Positions 17,113 through 26,316 of a DNA stretch of 64,000 nucleotides are shown here, piece by piece. The notes beneath the pieces were generated by a model that did no database searches, was not told where the DNA came from, and was given only the letters and a program-made list of their open reading frames with translations. The DNA comes from Mesorhizobium sp. J8 (GTDB lineage: Bacteria; Pseudomonadota; Alphaproteobacteria; Rhizobiales; Rhizobiaceae), in contig NZ_AP024109.1 in assembly GCF_016591715.1 (NCBI RefSeq), positions 1,798,001 through 1,862,000 of the forward strand, written 5' to 3'. How positions within the stretch are numbered: position 1 is the stretch's first letter; every line of letters starts with the position of its first letter. A program made the translations under genes and the position numbers.

Positions 17113-18377
17113 TGAGAGATGTATTGCTCGCTGCGGGCGTGGCCTTGTCCTTCGCCTCGCAGATATCCGTGCCGGGCTTGCCATTCGGTTACGGCGAGCT
17201 TTTCCTGGTGTTCTGGATCCTGCTGTCGGTCGGCCGGATACTGGCAGGCGGCCCGATCGAAGCGACCCCGGCCTTTCTAAAACTGGCGAAGTTCTGGTTG
17301 CTTCTGTCGCTGACTTTGGCGATCGGCACCGTCGTCGGCTACTCCACCACGGTGCTCTACCTCACAGGGCTGTCGCACGATGCGATGGCCTATGCGCTAT
17401 TGGCGAGCGTCACCTGTCTCGCCGTGCTGGAGCCCGATGCCGAGTCCCGGCTTCGGCGCAGCGCCTGGTGGGTGATCGCAATCGCTTTCGGCGCCTTCAT
17501 GGTCCAACTCGGACTTGCCTGGGGTTGGATCCATCAATCGGGGATAGATCCCTGGTATTGGGATCGCTTGCGCGGCTGGTCGGAAAACCCCAACCAACTT
17601 GCGCTTTATTGCGCGGTCTTCGGCCCTCTGGCTCTGCACCTTGCGGTGACCACCAACAACCGCTGGGCCCGGCTCTTCGCGCTCTCAAGCCTTATCCCGA
17701 TCTTCTATGTCGGACGGCTGACCAAGAGCGACACCTATCTCTACACGACCGTTCTGAGCGGCCTCGTCTTTCTTGGATTGCGGCTCCGCGCGTGGTTCGC
17801 ATCCGGTGCAAACGGAGCCACGCTTGCCCGGCAGATTGCGCTTTTGCTGATTGTCGGCGCCATTCCGTTGGCGGTCGCGGTTGCGCCCTATGCCGTTGCC
17901 GAGGAGAGCAGCGTGGCGCAGTTCGCCAAGAGCCTTACCAAGGATGGAGGCGGCGAAGCGACCGCGGAGACATTTGACTTGCGGGTCTTTCTGTGGGGCG
18001 AGGCGATCGAGAAGGGGCTGGAGTCGTGGTCGCTCGGCCTTGGTCCAGGCCCGCACCTGGAACGCCCGCCGGTCGCGGACAGGCAGTTCCTGGAGCGACC
18101 GTTCGAAGCCCACAACACAATTCTCGATCTCTACCTCCAGGGCGGTCTGGTAGCGGTCCTCGCCTTGATTTGGATCGTCGGATCGGCCGCCATGTCCGCT
18201 TGGCGCAGCAGGTTCGACGCGCTTTCGGTGCTTCTCGCGTCTGTGGTCGTCTTCAGCATGCCGCATCTGATCATCCGCCATCCGATCGTGTGGTTCGCGC
18301 TGACGTTCTGCCTTGTTGCGGGGATGCGTCCCGAGGTCCGGTTGCGGCCTCAGCATGCAAGCGTAAGGGTAGCGTGA
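17109..18377 (+). CDS. O-antigen ligase/polymerase-like membrane protein (Wzy-type)
   Basis: A 422-residue multi-spanning membrane protein with about ten hydrophobic helices and a long periplasmic loop about residues 250-325, where DLRVFLWGEAIEKG, LGPGPHL and AHNTILDLYLQGG match the conserved loop of the O-antigen ligase/Wzy superfamily. In this locus, beside a flippase and a Wzc-like protein, polymerisation of repeat units is the probable role. The frame is open upstream, but ATG 17109 overlaps the preceding stop and opens with a hydrophobic helix. The stop overlaps the next start by one base (TGATG). Confidence 0.85.
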   Translation: MMRDVLLAAGVALSFASQISVPGLPFGYGELFLVFWILLSVGRILAGGPIEATPAFLKLAKFWLLLSLTLAIGTVVGYSTTVLYLTGLSHDAMAYALLASVTCLAVLEPDAESRLRRSAWWVIAIAFGAFMVQLGLAWGWIHQSGIDPWYWDRLRGWSENPNQLALYCAVFGPLALHLAVTTNNRWARLFALSSLIPIFYVGRLTKSDTYLYTTVLSGLVFLGLRLRAWFASGANGATLARQIALLLIVGAIPLAVAVAPYAVAEESSVAQFAKSLTKDGGGEATAETFDLRVFLWGEAIEKGLESWSLGLGPGPHLERPPVADRQFLERPFEAHNTILDLYLQGGLVAVLALIWIVGSAAMSAWRSRFDALSVLLASVVVFSMPHLIIRHPIVWFALTFCLVAGMRPEVRLRPQHASVRVA

Positions 18378-20359
18378 TGTGTGGGATTACTGGAATTCTG
18401 GTCCCGCCGGGGCAAATGGACCCGAAGTCGCTTGAGGCGATTGGGCCTATGACAAGTTCGCTTCGGCACCGCGGACCGGATGGCCAGGGGCTGTGGGTGG
18501 ATCGCGACGCCGGGATTGCCTTCGGCCACCGGCGGCTTGCCATCGTCGACCTGTCGAGCGCAGGGCAACAGCCGATGCGCTCCGCCAGCGGCCGCTACGT
18601 GATCACCTTCAATGGCGAGATCTATAATTTCCGCGACCTTCGGCGCGAACTGGAAGCCCGGGGCCAACAGTTCCGTGGAACCGGCGATACCGAAGTCCTG
18701 TTGTGCGCCATCGAGACATGGGGTCTTGAGTCTGCCTTGGGGCGCTGCGCGGGCATGTTTGCCTTTGCGCTATGGGATTTGAAGACCAAGACCCTTCACC
18801 TTGCCCGGGACCGGATCGGCAAAAAACCACTCTACGTCGCCCTAGCCGGGCATGCCTTGGTTTTTGCGTCGGAGCTCAAGGCAATCAGATGCTATCCGGC
18901 CTTCTCTCCCGAACTCGATCTAGGCGCCGCCGGAGCAATGCTTTCGAAGGGCTGGGTGCCGGAGCATGCATGCATCTGGCGGAATGCGTTCAAATTGCCG
19001 CCCGGTTCCGTGCTCTCGATCACGTCCACGGATCTCGCACAGGTGGGCAGCGCCGCATCGCTTTGCCAACGTGTCGAGCACTGGTGGTCGCTGGCCGAAA
19101 TTGCCACGAAGGGCCGCGAGGACCCCATTGAGGGCAGTGACGACGATGTCACCAATCAGCTCGACGAACTGCTTCGGCTCGCGGTTCGTGAGCGGATGAT
19201 CGCCGATGTGCCTCTGGGCGCCTTCCTGTCCGGCGGGATCGACAGTTCGACGGTTGTGGCTCTGATGCAGGCTCAATCCCGAAGCGCGGTGCGCACTTTC
19301 ACCATCGCGTTCTCGGAGGGAGGATTTGACGAAAGCGGCTATGCGGCCGATGTGGCAAAACATCTGGGCACGGATCATACGGAGCTTCACCTTTCGCCTG
19401 AGGCGGCACGCCAGGTCATCCCCGAGTTGCCCCGGATATGGGACGAGCCATTCGCCGACGAGTCCCAGATACCGACTCTGCTGGTGGCGCGGCTCGCCCG
19501 CCAGCATGTGACGGTCGCTCTGTCGGGCGACGGTGGCGATGAATGCTTCGCCGGCTATGGTCGCCACTTCATGGCGGATCGGCTGAAGCGCCAGCAAAGT
19601 GTTCCGCTCGCAGTGCGGCGCACGGTAGCCACGGGCCTGGATTTGCTGGCCCGCGCAGCACGCCAGGATATTCTGGACAGGCTCCCGCTCGCGGCAAATG
19701 TGCGCCACGCGCTGCGCAGCGACCGGCTCAACCGGTTCGCCGGCCTGCTCGGCGCAAGGCATGAAGATGAATTGTATCAGCGGTTGGTAACGTCACCGAC
19801 CGCGAGCCTCACGCGACATGATCAGCCTTCGTCGATCGCCGCGCCGAAACTCGACGGACTGCTACCGCGCGTCCTCTACCACGACATGGCTGGCTATTTG
19901 CCCGGCGACATACTGGTGAAGCTGGATCGCGCGACCATGGCCAACGGACTTGAAGGCCGGTGTCCGTTGCTTGATCACAGGGTTGTCGAGTTCGCCTGGC
20001 GCCTGCCGTCGGATGCAAAAGTGCGCAACGGCAAAGGCAAGTGGATCCTTCGCAATCTCCTGCGTCGGTATCTTCCGGACCGGCTGATCGACAGGCCGAA
20101 GCAAGGGTTCGACGTTCCGGTCGGCGCATGGCTGAGAGGTCCCCTGCGGAGCTGGGCGACCGATCTTCTCACAGAGATACGGCATGATGGCGACGTGCTG
20201 GACGGCGCCAAAGTGGACGATTGCTGGCGCGATCACATGCGGGGGCAGGATCGCTCGCGCGAATTGTGGCCCGCCTTGATGTTCCAGGCATGGCGCCATG
20301 AGGCAACGCGTGCGCCAATCGCGACGTCGTCGCGCGAACTCGACATGGCAGGAGTATGA
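18377..20359 (+). CDS. asnB: Asparagine synthase (glutamine-hydrolysing), polysaccharide-locus type
   Basis: Class II amidotransferase of 660 residues. Cys2 (MCGITGIL) is the glutaminase nucleophile, with HRGPDGQG (31-38) and FNGEIYN (78-84) completing that domain. The synthetase half has the PP-loop SGGIDSS at 285-291. Such enzymes in polysaccharide loci are thought to amidate a uronic acid or other acidic group on the polymer instead of making free asparagine; that role here is inference. The start was chosen because Cys must follow Met directly; it overlaps the wzy-like stop by one base. A second, diverged copy lies at 38874-40895. Confidence 0.9.
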   Translation: MCGITGILVPPGQMDPKSLEAIGPMTSSLRHRGPDGQGLWVDRDAGIAFGHRRLAIVDLSSAGQQPMRSASGRYVITFNGEIYNFRDLRRELEARGQQFRGTGDTEVLLCAIETWGLESALGRCAGMFAFALWDLKTKTLHLARDRIGKKPLYVALAGHALVFASELKAIRCYPAFSPELDLGAAGAMLSKGWVPEHACIWRNAFKLPPGSVLSITSTDLAQVGSAASLCQRVEHWWSLAEIATKGREDPIEGSDDDVTNQLDELLRLAVRERMIADVPLGAFLSGGIDSSTVVALMQAQSRSAVRTFTIAFSEGGFDESGYAADVAKHLGTDHTELHLSPEAARQVIPELPRIWDEPFADESQIPTLLVARLARQHVTVALSGDGGDECFAGYGRHFMADRLKRQQSVPLAVRRTVATGLDLLARAARQDILDRLPLAANVRHALRSDRLNRFAGLLGARHEDELYQRLVTSPTASLTRHDQPSSIAAPKLDGLLPRVLYHDMAGYLPGDILVKLDRATMANGLEGRCPLLDHRVVEFAWRLPSDAKVRNGKGKWILRNLLRRYLPDRLIDRPKQGFDVPVGAWLRGPLRSWATDLLTEIRHDGDVLDGAKVDDCWRDHMRGQDRSRELWPALMFQAWRHEATRAPIATSSRELDMAGV

Positions 20360-20360
20360 A

Positions 20361-22562
20361 ATGGCAGGTTCCGCCGTCAGCCGAATGAAACTTCCGCAAA
20401 CCGTTTCCCAGCCTGCTCCAACAGTTGTCGAGCACAGGGATCGCATCCGGCCGCGGCGCGAATACGACCCACCTACGCCCACGCACGAACTGCTGGCGGC
20501 CCTGGCAAGAAGAAAATGGTTGATCCTTGCCTTTGCGCTTGTCGGTGGGGTGCTCGCGGCTCTAGCCGGCTTGGCCCGACCGGTGATGTTCGAGGCGACC
20601 AGCCAGTTGATAATCGACCCGCCGGCGCGCAGTTCCGTTGCTCCAGGCGGGTCGTCGGCGCAGGACCTTATCGATTCCAGCATCGATGATCACATCACCA
20701 TGCTTTCGTCTCAGGGCCATCTGCGCCGCGTCGCGGCGGCATTGCACGACATGGAAGGCGCCACGGGGGCGCAAGGTTCGTCAACCGGAACGTCCGAGCC
20801 TAATTCAACTCCTGCCTCGATAGGGTCGCGTGCTGCAGAGATCATCAAGCGACTTTGGCCGGACAGTGGGCAGGACGCGATCGATCCCGACCTGAAGCTT
20901 TTGAGAAACAGAATACGAATTGGGCAGGAACTGCGATCGAGGGTGATCTCCGTTGCCTTCGCGGACGAAGATCCGGAACGAGCCGCCAGGGTCGCCAATA
21001 CATTTTCCAAAGTCTATATCGACGAACTCGCGAAAAGGCGGCAGGCCGAAGACAGGCTGGAACTCGATACAGTGGTCGCCAGTCTGCCCGCCGTGCAAGG
21101 CGACCTCGTTTCGGCGACCGATCGGCTGGAGAAATACAGGCTGAGCCATGGCGCCGTTGATCAAGGCGCGGCTGACAATGCAGCCAGGGAAAGGGCTGAT
21201 CTCAGCCAGCAGATATCGATGTCCAACGCCGATCTCACGGCGATGGAGGCGCGCCTTAAACATATCCAGGATCTTCGCAAACAGGGTGCGCCAATCGCCT
21301 CCCTGGCCGAAGCCATGGGCGCACCGGAGCTTGTCGACCTTGCGGCCCGCCAAGCCAAGACGCCGGCGGACAAGGAGCTGAGCGCGAGGATCGACACCGA
21401 GATCCAGCAGGGCCTGGCGAGCGTCGAGACGCAGGTGAACACCTACCGCGCCCAGGTCAAGGCGCTGGAAGATCGCAAGGATGTTCTCGATGTCGTCGTG
21501 GCCGACACGGCGAGCCGGCTTTCCGGCTTGCGCGCGCTCGAACCCCAGGTCAACCTGCTAACCCAAAGATACAACGACCTCCTTAGTCGGCAGCAGGATC
21601 TGACGCGGCGCATCGCCGCTCCCTCAGCAGGCGTCTCGATCCTTTCCCCGGCATGGCCGCCCGCCAAACCGCAGACCTTGCCGCCGATCTTCCTGGTGCC
21701 TCCGGGGATGATCGCTTTCGCCATATTCGGCGCAGCCTTCGTGCTGTTCCGCAACAGGTTCAATCGCGCCCTGCGCGGCGAGGCCGAGACCGAAGCAGCG
21801 CTCAGAATTCCTTGCATCGGCCTCATTCCTGAACCCGGCAAGATCGTCATGAGGCAGCTGCGGCAATTGATTCTGGATCAACCCAGATCCACTTACAGTC
21901 GTGCCATCACGTCGCTTCTGGTTAGCGCGGCACCAAACCAGGCCAGGTTGCGTTCCCCACATGCCATCTTGGTCACGTCCAGCCTGCGCCATGACGGTGC
22001 GAATGAACTCGCCTGGAGTTTGGCGTTGGCCGCTACTCGGTTGGGTGGCCCGGTTCTTTTGATCGATCTGGAACCTACGGACCATCAACTCACGCAAGAA
22101 TTCGTCCGCCAGGGCGGCGGGCCGAAGGCTCACCGGTCGTTCGGCGATTTTATCCGCAACCGCTGTGCTCTGGAGGATGCGATCGTGAGTGTGCCTGGTG
22201 CGGGCGTCGACCTGATGACCGTTGCGCCGGCCGAAGATTTGCTCGAGCTTCTGGCACGTGCAGACAGTCTTGAATGCAGGGATGAACTCCAGGCTGCATA
22301 CAGCCTGGTCATTATCAACGGGCCATCCGGCCTTGCCGGCCCGGAAACAAGGTTCCTGACGAGTTGGGCGGACGCGATCCTTCTTGCCATCCGATGGAAC
22401 AGGACGCCGCGCGACATCGCCCGCGGCGTTTTGGAGTTGCTTCAAAGGGACGGCGCGAGCTCGATTCCGATTGGGAGCGTCCTGACCCGAGTCAATCTGA
22501 AACGACATGCCAAATATCGGTTCGGTGACAGCGGGGACTTGTTGCTTGCGCGGATACCGTGA
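20361..22562 (+). CDS. Polysaccharide co-polymerase, Wzc/GumC-like with degenerate ATPase domain
   Basis: Inner-membrane protein of 733 residues that should set chain length and link polymerase to exporter. Layout: helix near 52-72, Wzz domain from 75, long coiled coil about 220-420, second helix near 446-465, then a cytoplasmic BY-kinase-like domain from about 480. The kinase part is degenerate: the Walker A place reads TSSLRHDGANELA (539-551) without the Gly-Lys-Ser/Thr, and the Walker B place reads VLLIDLEP (565-572) without the usual second Asp. The C-terminus has no Tyr cluster. Autokinase activity is therefore unlikely. AGGAG precedes the ATG. Codes one base after the asnB stop. Confidence 0.88.
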   Translation: MAGSAVSRMKLPQTVSQPAPTVVEHRDRIRPRREYDPPTPTHELLAALARRKWLILAFALVGGVLAALAGLARPVMFEATSQLIIDPPARSSVAPGGSSAQDLIDSSIDDHITMLSSQGHLRRVAAALHDMEGATGAQGSSTGTSEPNSTPASIGSRAAEIIKRLWPDSGQDAIDPDLKLLRNRIRIGQELRSRVISVAFADEDPERAARVANTFSKVYIDELAKRRQAEDRLELDTVVASLPAVQGDLVSATDRLEKYRLSHGAVDQGAADNAARERADLSQQISMSNADLTAMEARLKHIQDLRKQGAPIASLAEAMGAPELVDLAARQAKTPADKELSARIDTEIQQGLASVETQVNTYRAQVKALEDRKDVLDVVVADTASRLSGLRALEPQVNLLTQRYNDLLSRQQDLTRRIAAPSAGVSILSPAWPPAKPQTLPPIFLVPPGMIAFAIFGAAFVLFRNRFNRALRGEAETEAALRIPCIGLIPEPGKIVMRQLRQLILDQPRSTYSRAITSLLVSAAPNQARLRSPHAILVTSSLRHDGANELAWSLALAATRLGGPVLLIDLEPTDHQLTQEFVRQGGGPKAHRSFGDFIRNRCALEDAIVSVPGAGVDLMTVAPAEDLLELLARADSLECRDELQAAYSLVIINGPSGLAGPETRFLTSWADAILLAIRWNRTPRDIARGVLELLQRDGASSIPIGSVLTRVNLKRHAKYRFGDSGDLLLARIP

Positions 22563-22592
22563 GTCCAGTCGCGCTATGTCGAGTGTTGAACC

Positions 22593-23387
22593 GTGATCGT
22601 CGAGCTCTTCGGTCCGCCAGGTTCGGGCAAGACAACCTTAGCCCACGTTCTTGCCAGCCGGTTGCGCGAAGACGGATACCGTGCCGAGGTTGTCCGCAGC
22701 TACCGACCAGCGATCAGATCCGGAACGCTTGATCTGGGCGTCCTCCTGTTCGTATCGAGGATCGTTTCGGCGACCGTCTCCACGGCTAAGGTGATTTTGT
22801 CCCGACGGAACAGCGGATCCATTTTATCGAAGTCCCTGCTGATGCTCAGAGCGATGCCGCCGAAAAAGCCGATCTGGCGTGCCCGGATTTGGCAACAAAT
22901 ACTGAAGCTGTCGCACGCCTGGGAACGAGCTAAGCTGACCCATGATATCCTCATCTTCGATGAGGGTTACGTTCAGGCGGTGGGATCCCTCGCATTGCTC
23001 AACGGGAATGCGGACAAGACCGTTCTCGAAACGATGCTGGGCGATGTGCCGGTGGCGGATCTCACGATCAGGGTTCTGGCGCCGCGAGCGACTGTCGCGG
23101 CTCGTCTTCGCCAGCGCATGGAGCGTGAGCCTCCGGCGGAGCGGCTCTTCGAGGCCGATTTCGAAGTTAATATGCGTTCCTTGAGCGTCTTCAAGACGAT
23201 AAGCGATATACTTGCCATGTCAGGGCGAGACGTCGTTTGCGCCAAGACTTCAAGCCAACGTTCCACAATGAAAAGCACGCAAGTCGTCGAGCGGGCGATC
23301 ATTGCCAGATACATTCTGGGCACAACGGATGGTGAGCACCGGCGGGTCGAGCAGCCATCCGAAACACTGGGACTCTACGGGCCGTAG
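22593..23387 (+). CDS. P-loop NTPase, thymidylate-kinase-like
   Basis: A 264-residue soluble protein beginning MIVELFGPPGSGKTTLA, with a perfect Walker A at 7-15. HDILIFDEGYVQAVGS around 115-130 looks like the Walker B/DE region of nucleoside or small-molecule kinases. Related proteins of unknown function occur in many polysaccharide loci, where they might phosphorylate a sugar or lipid intermediate. The start is GTG. It lies 30 bp after the co-polymerase gene in the same direction. Substrate cannot be inferred. Confidence 0.65.
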   Translation: MIVELFGPPGSGKTTLAHVLASRLREDGYRAEVVRSYRPAIRSGTLDLGVLLFVSRIVSATVSTAKVILSRRNSGSILSKSLLMLRAMPPKKPIWRARIWQQILKLSHAWERAKLTHDILIFDEGYVQAVGSLALLNGNADKTVLETMLGDVPVADLTIRVLAPRATVAARLRQRMEREPPAERLFEADFEVNMRSLSVFKTISDILAMSGRDVVCAKTSSQRSTMKSTQVVERAIIARYILGTTDGEHRRVEQPSETLGLYGP

Positions 23388-23538
23388 GCCGCCATAGTAT
23401 TGCCTTCCAACCTGATGATCCAACTCCGGAAAATGCAGCTGATACGCTGGCAGGGCCGTTGCCCGCCAACCGGGCTTTGCGACATCCGCCATCCACGTTT
23501 CATTTCCCCGCCATGGATCGAACCGGCGTTTGGATGCG

Positions 23539-23564
23539 CGCCATCATTCAGGTGAATGATGGCG
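23539..23564. repeat. Perfect 11-bp hairpin upstream of the flippase gene
   Basis: CGCCATCATTC (23539-23549) pairs exactly with GAATGATGGCG (23554-23564) around AGGT. It lies in the 239-bp gap between the P-loop gene and the flippase, 62 bases before the latter's ATG. It could end the upstream transcript or act as an operator; no T-run follows on either strand. Confidence 0.55.
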
Positions 23565-23626
23565 AGGTACGACGGCCCCCATAGGCTCCCTTCCAGTCGT
23601 CAGCCGTTTCTCGGAATCGCGAAGCA

Positions 23627-24985
23627 ATGTCCTACAGCGACTTTCTGAGATCTAGGGAGGGGCGGATAACAGCAAGCCCGATCGGCAAGATCGTCCGCGC
23701 GGCGGGCGGCGTTTCAGCAATGGCGATTGCGGGGCAACTCACCCTCGTCGCCACCATTCCGATATTGGCCCGCCTCTATTCACCTGCCGATTTCGGCGTC
23801 TTCACGATCTATCTCTCAACGGTGAACATACTCGGTGCCGTCGCAGCGCTGCGCTTCGAGCCCTCGCTCTATGGGGTCAAGGAAACCGAGCAGACCTACG
23901 TCACCGTAAAGCTCATCGTGCTGGCGGTATTGACGACCGGTGTCCTTGCCTTTGCGGTCGGGCAGATGCTTTTGGGTCTGGCGCCCGCCCAGCTCAGACA
24001 TCTGTTCTGGCTCGTTCCGATCGGCATGAGCGGCGCCGCGCTCGTCGAAACGATGAATTGCTGGGCCTTGCGGGCGGGACTATTGCGCGATTTCGCTCTC
24101 GGCCGGCTGATCCTGCCGGCCACCATGGCGCTGCTGCAGTTGGCTTTTGGCTTCGCCCATCTCGGAGGCGAATCCATGGTGCATGCCCATGTCCTCAGCC
24201 AATTCATCTTTCTCGTCTTTCTGGGCCGTCGGATTCTGAGTTGGGACGACCTGTGTGGGATTTATCGAGCGCCATGGAGAAGCGCCCTCGAGAAGGCAGT
24301 CAGGGAATACAAGTTTCCCCTGTTCGATATCCCCGCGACCCTCGGCAGCTATGCCATCAACAATCTGCCGGCAATACTGGTGGGTTCCTTGTTTGGAGCG
24401 GCTTTCGCCGGTTACCTCGGCGTCGCGACACGGCTGGTGACAGGACCCATCGTGCTGATAGCCACTCCGCTGAGCAATGTTTTCGTCGCCGAGGCGAACA
24501 AGAGCAGCGATCGCAGGCATATGCTCGGCGTCGCGCGTGGCCTCCTCATCCTTGTCACGGGCCTTACCGCGCTGCCGATATTGGCGCTTGGCCTGGCTGC
24601 CCCGTACCTCGTCGTCCCGCTCCTGGGTGAGGCCTGGCTGCCGACGGCACAAATCATGACTGCTCTGGCATTCATGGGCGCGGTGCAGGCCTTGTCGACA
24701 CCGCTCAGTGAAGTTCCTGCCCTGTTGCGGCGGCAGGAGGTGCGGCTGGTCGTCGACGCAACGCGGATGGTGCTTGTCTTCGGTCCGCTGCTCGCCGGCG
24801 CCAAGGCGGGGTGGGAACCTATCGACGTCATCTACCTCATGGCCATCGGCGGGATGGTCGGATTTGCCATCAAAACCGCGGCCTCACTGTACCTTCTGAA
24901 GCGGGACATCGAACCGGCACAGGCAACATTGTCCAGTCCGTATCCAATCGCGAGGAAACAGCACGATGAAGCTCCAGTTGAGTAG
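23627..24985 (+). CDS. Oligosaccharide flippase (Wzx, MOP superfamily)
   Basis: A 452-residue inner-membrane protein with 12-14 hydrophobic helices. The N-terminal stretch VSAMAIAGQLTLVATIPILARLYSPADFGVF is the hallmark start of polysaccharide-exporting flippases, and the final third has PLVVPLLGEAWLPTAQIM-like spacing typical of the family. It should turn the undecaprenyl-linked repeat unit across the inner membrane for the polymerase at 17109. It overlaps the following GT2 gene by 20 bp. Confidence 0.9.
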   Translation: MSYSDFLRSREGRITASPIGKIVRAAGGVSAMAIAGQLTLVATIPILARLYSPADFGVFTIYLSTVNILGAVAALRFEPSLYGVKETEQTYVTVKLIVLAVLTTGVLAFAVGQMLLGLAPAQLRHLFWLVPIGMSGAALVETMNCWALRAGLLRDFALGRLILPATMALLQLAFGFAHLGGESMVHAHVLSQFIFLVFLGRRILSWDDLCGIYRAPWRSALEKAVREYKFPLFDIPATLGSYAINNLPAILVGSLFGAAFAGYLGVATRLVTGPIVLIATPLSNVFVAEANKSSDRRHMLGVARGLLILVTGLTALPILALGLAAPYLVVPLLGEAWLPTAQIMTALAFMGAVQALSTPLSEVPALLRRQEVRLVVDATRMVLVFGPLLAGAKAGWEPIDVIYLMAIGGMVGFAIKTAASLYLLKRDIEPAQATLSSPYPIARKQHDEAPVE

Positions 24986-26072
24986 CGACGCGCGTCCTGA
25001 GGGATCTGTGCCGCCGCTAGAGCCGATAGCCGGCGGCAAAAAAGAGACAAATCTGTCGGCGATTGGCCCCGTGGCCAATGTCGCTCATGCTGCCGACGCA
25101 TCACCCGCGCGCCCATTCATTTCGGTTGCCGTTCCGACGTTTCGCCGGCCGGACACCATCAGGCGCACGATCGACAGTGTCGTCGGGCAGGACTTTTCCA
25201 GCTGGGAACTTGTCGTCAGCGACGACGAAGGATCAAAGGGGTCGAGTTGGCCTATCTTGGAAGAGTATGCGCGATGCGACCCGCGCATCCGCATCGTCGA
25301 AAACATGAGGGGCCAGGGGCAGGTGGAGAACACCAATAACGCCATGCTTGCCTGCACAGGCAAGTGGATAAAATTGCTGCATGACGACGACTGGTTGGCC
25401 CCGGGAGCTCTGAAGAGGTTTGCCGAGATCTCGTTAAAGTATCCGTCGGCTGCGTTCATGACCTGCGCGGCGCATGTGGTCGAGGAAAACCGGATCGTAA
25501 TGCGGTCGGATCCGCCGGAGCAAAACCGGGTGTCGCTCTATTCGAGCCAGCAGTGTCTGAGAGACCTCTATCTGGTACGAGTGACCAGGAGCCTTGGCAT
25601 CATCCCTTCGACGTTGCTGATCAACGCCGCCGTGATCCACGCCGGATGCCAGATGCGCGCACACAAATCCATCCCGGCCGGCGTCGATCAATTGTTCTTT
25701 GTCGATCTGGCCCGTTACGGCGAGATGGTGGCAATCAACGAAGGGCTGATCTTCTATGATGCGACACACCATCCGAGCATAACGACCTCGAAGAGCTACG
25801 AAGACGTGGATGAGGTCACTCTTGCCGTCAAACAGCTCAATTGGCAACTGATCGAGGATAGAAGAGGTCTCCCGAAACCGGAGCCGCTTTTGCGTGCGCT
25901 GCGGGTCGCTCGCATCCCGGCCAGGTTCCGACATCAGTCCTGGCGCACGACAATGCGAGACGCCGTGCAGATCCTTCGGCCATCCGTGATGAAGATCGCG
26001 AACCAGTATGCCCTGGAATACCTGTTCAGGATCCGACCGAAACTCGGCGCGCTGCGCACCCGTAAACGCTGA
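24966..26072 (+). CDS. Glycosyltransferase family 2
   Basis: Cytoplasmic GT-A transferase of 368 residues with an N-terminal extension of about 50 residues rich in Ser, Pro and Ala. The catalytic fold begins FISVAVPTFRRPDTIRRTIDSVVGQ, with a nucleotide-binding DD in VVSDDEGS and the metal-binding DDD in LLHDDDWLAPG. It should add one residue of the repeat unit. It is coupled to the flippase gene by overlap and is the last plus-strand gene before the regulatory block. Confidence 0.9.
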   Translation: MKLQLSSDARPEGSVPPLEPIAGGKKETNLSAIGPVANVAHAADASPARPFISVAVPTFRRPDTIRRTIDSVVGQDFSSWELVVSDDEGSKGSSWPILEEYARCDPRIRIVENMRGQGQVENTNNAMLACTGKWIKLLHDDDWLAPGALKRFAEISLKYPSAAFMTCAAHVVEENRIVMRSDPPEQNRVSLYSSQQCLRDLYLVRVTRSLGIIPSTLLINAAVIHAGCQMRAHKSIPAGVDQLFFVDLARYGEMVAINEGLIFYDATHHPSITTSKSYEDVDEVTLAVKQLNWQLIEDRRGLPKPEPLLRALRVARIPARFRHQSWRTTMRDAVQILRPSVMKIANQYALEYLFRIRPKLGALRTRKR

Positions 26073-26274
26073 TATGCTCGTTAGGTGCCGAGGCCTGGGC
26101 GAGGAATTGCGTTCGTACCCGCGGGCCAGCTCGACACCGCCACCCTGCGCGAGCCGTTAGGCGTCATTGGCGTCGAGACCTCATTTGGCTGATGCCGTAG
26201 GAACAAAGGCGGCAAGAGAATGGAGCCGTCCGCGGGTCCATGAACCGTTCGGGGCAGACCGTGCAGCAAGTGGT

Positions 26275-26301
26275 GCGCGCCCTCGGAAAACCCAGGCGCG
26301 C
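26275..26301 (-). terminator. GC-rich hairpin after the LuxR regulator gene
   Basis: GCGCGCC (26275-26281) pairs with GGCGCGC (26295-26301) with a 13-base loop. On the minus strand it follows the LuxR stop by about 15 bases. It has no strong T-run. The 244-bp gap between the convergent genes otherwise shows nothing recognisable. Confidence 0.4.
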
Positions 26302-26316
26302 CATAAGGTTCTGGTT

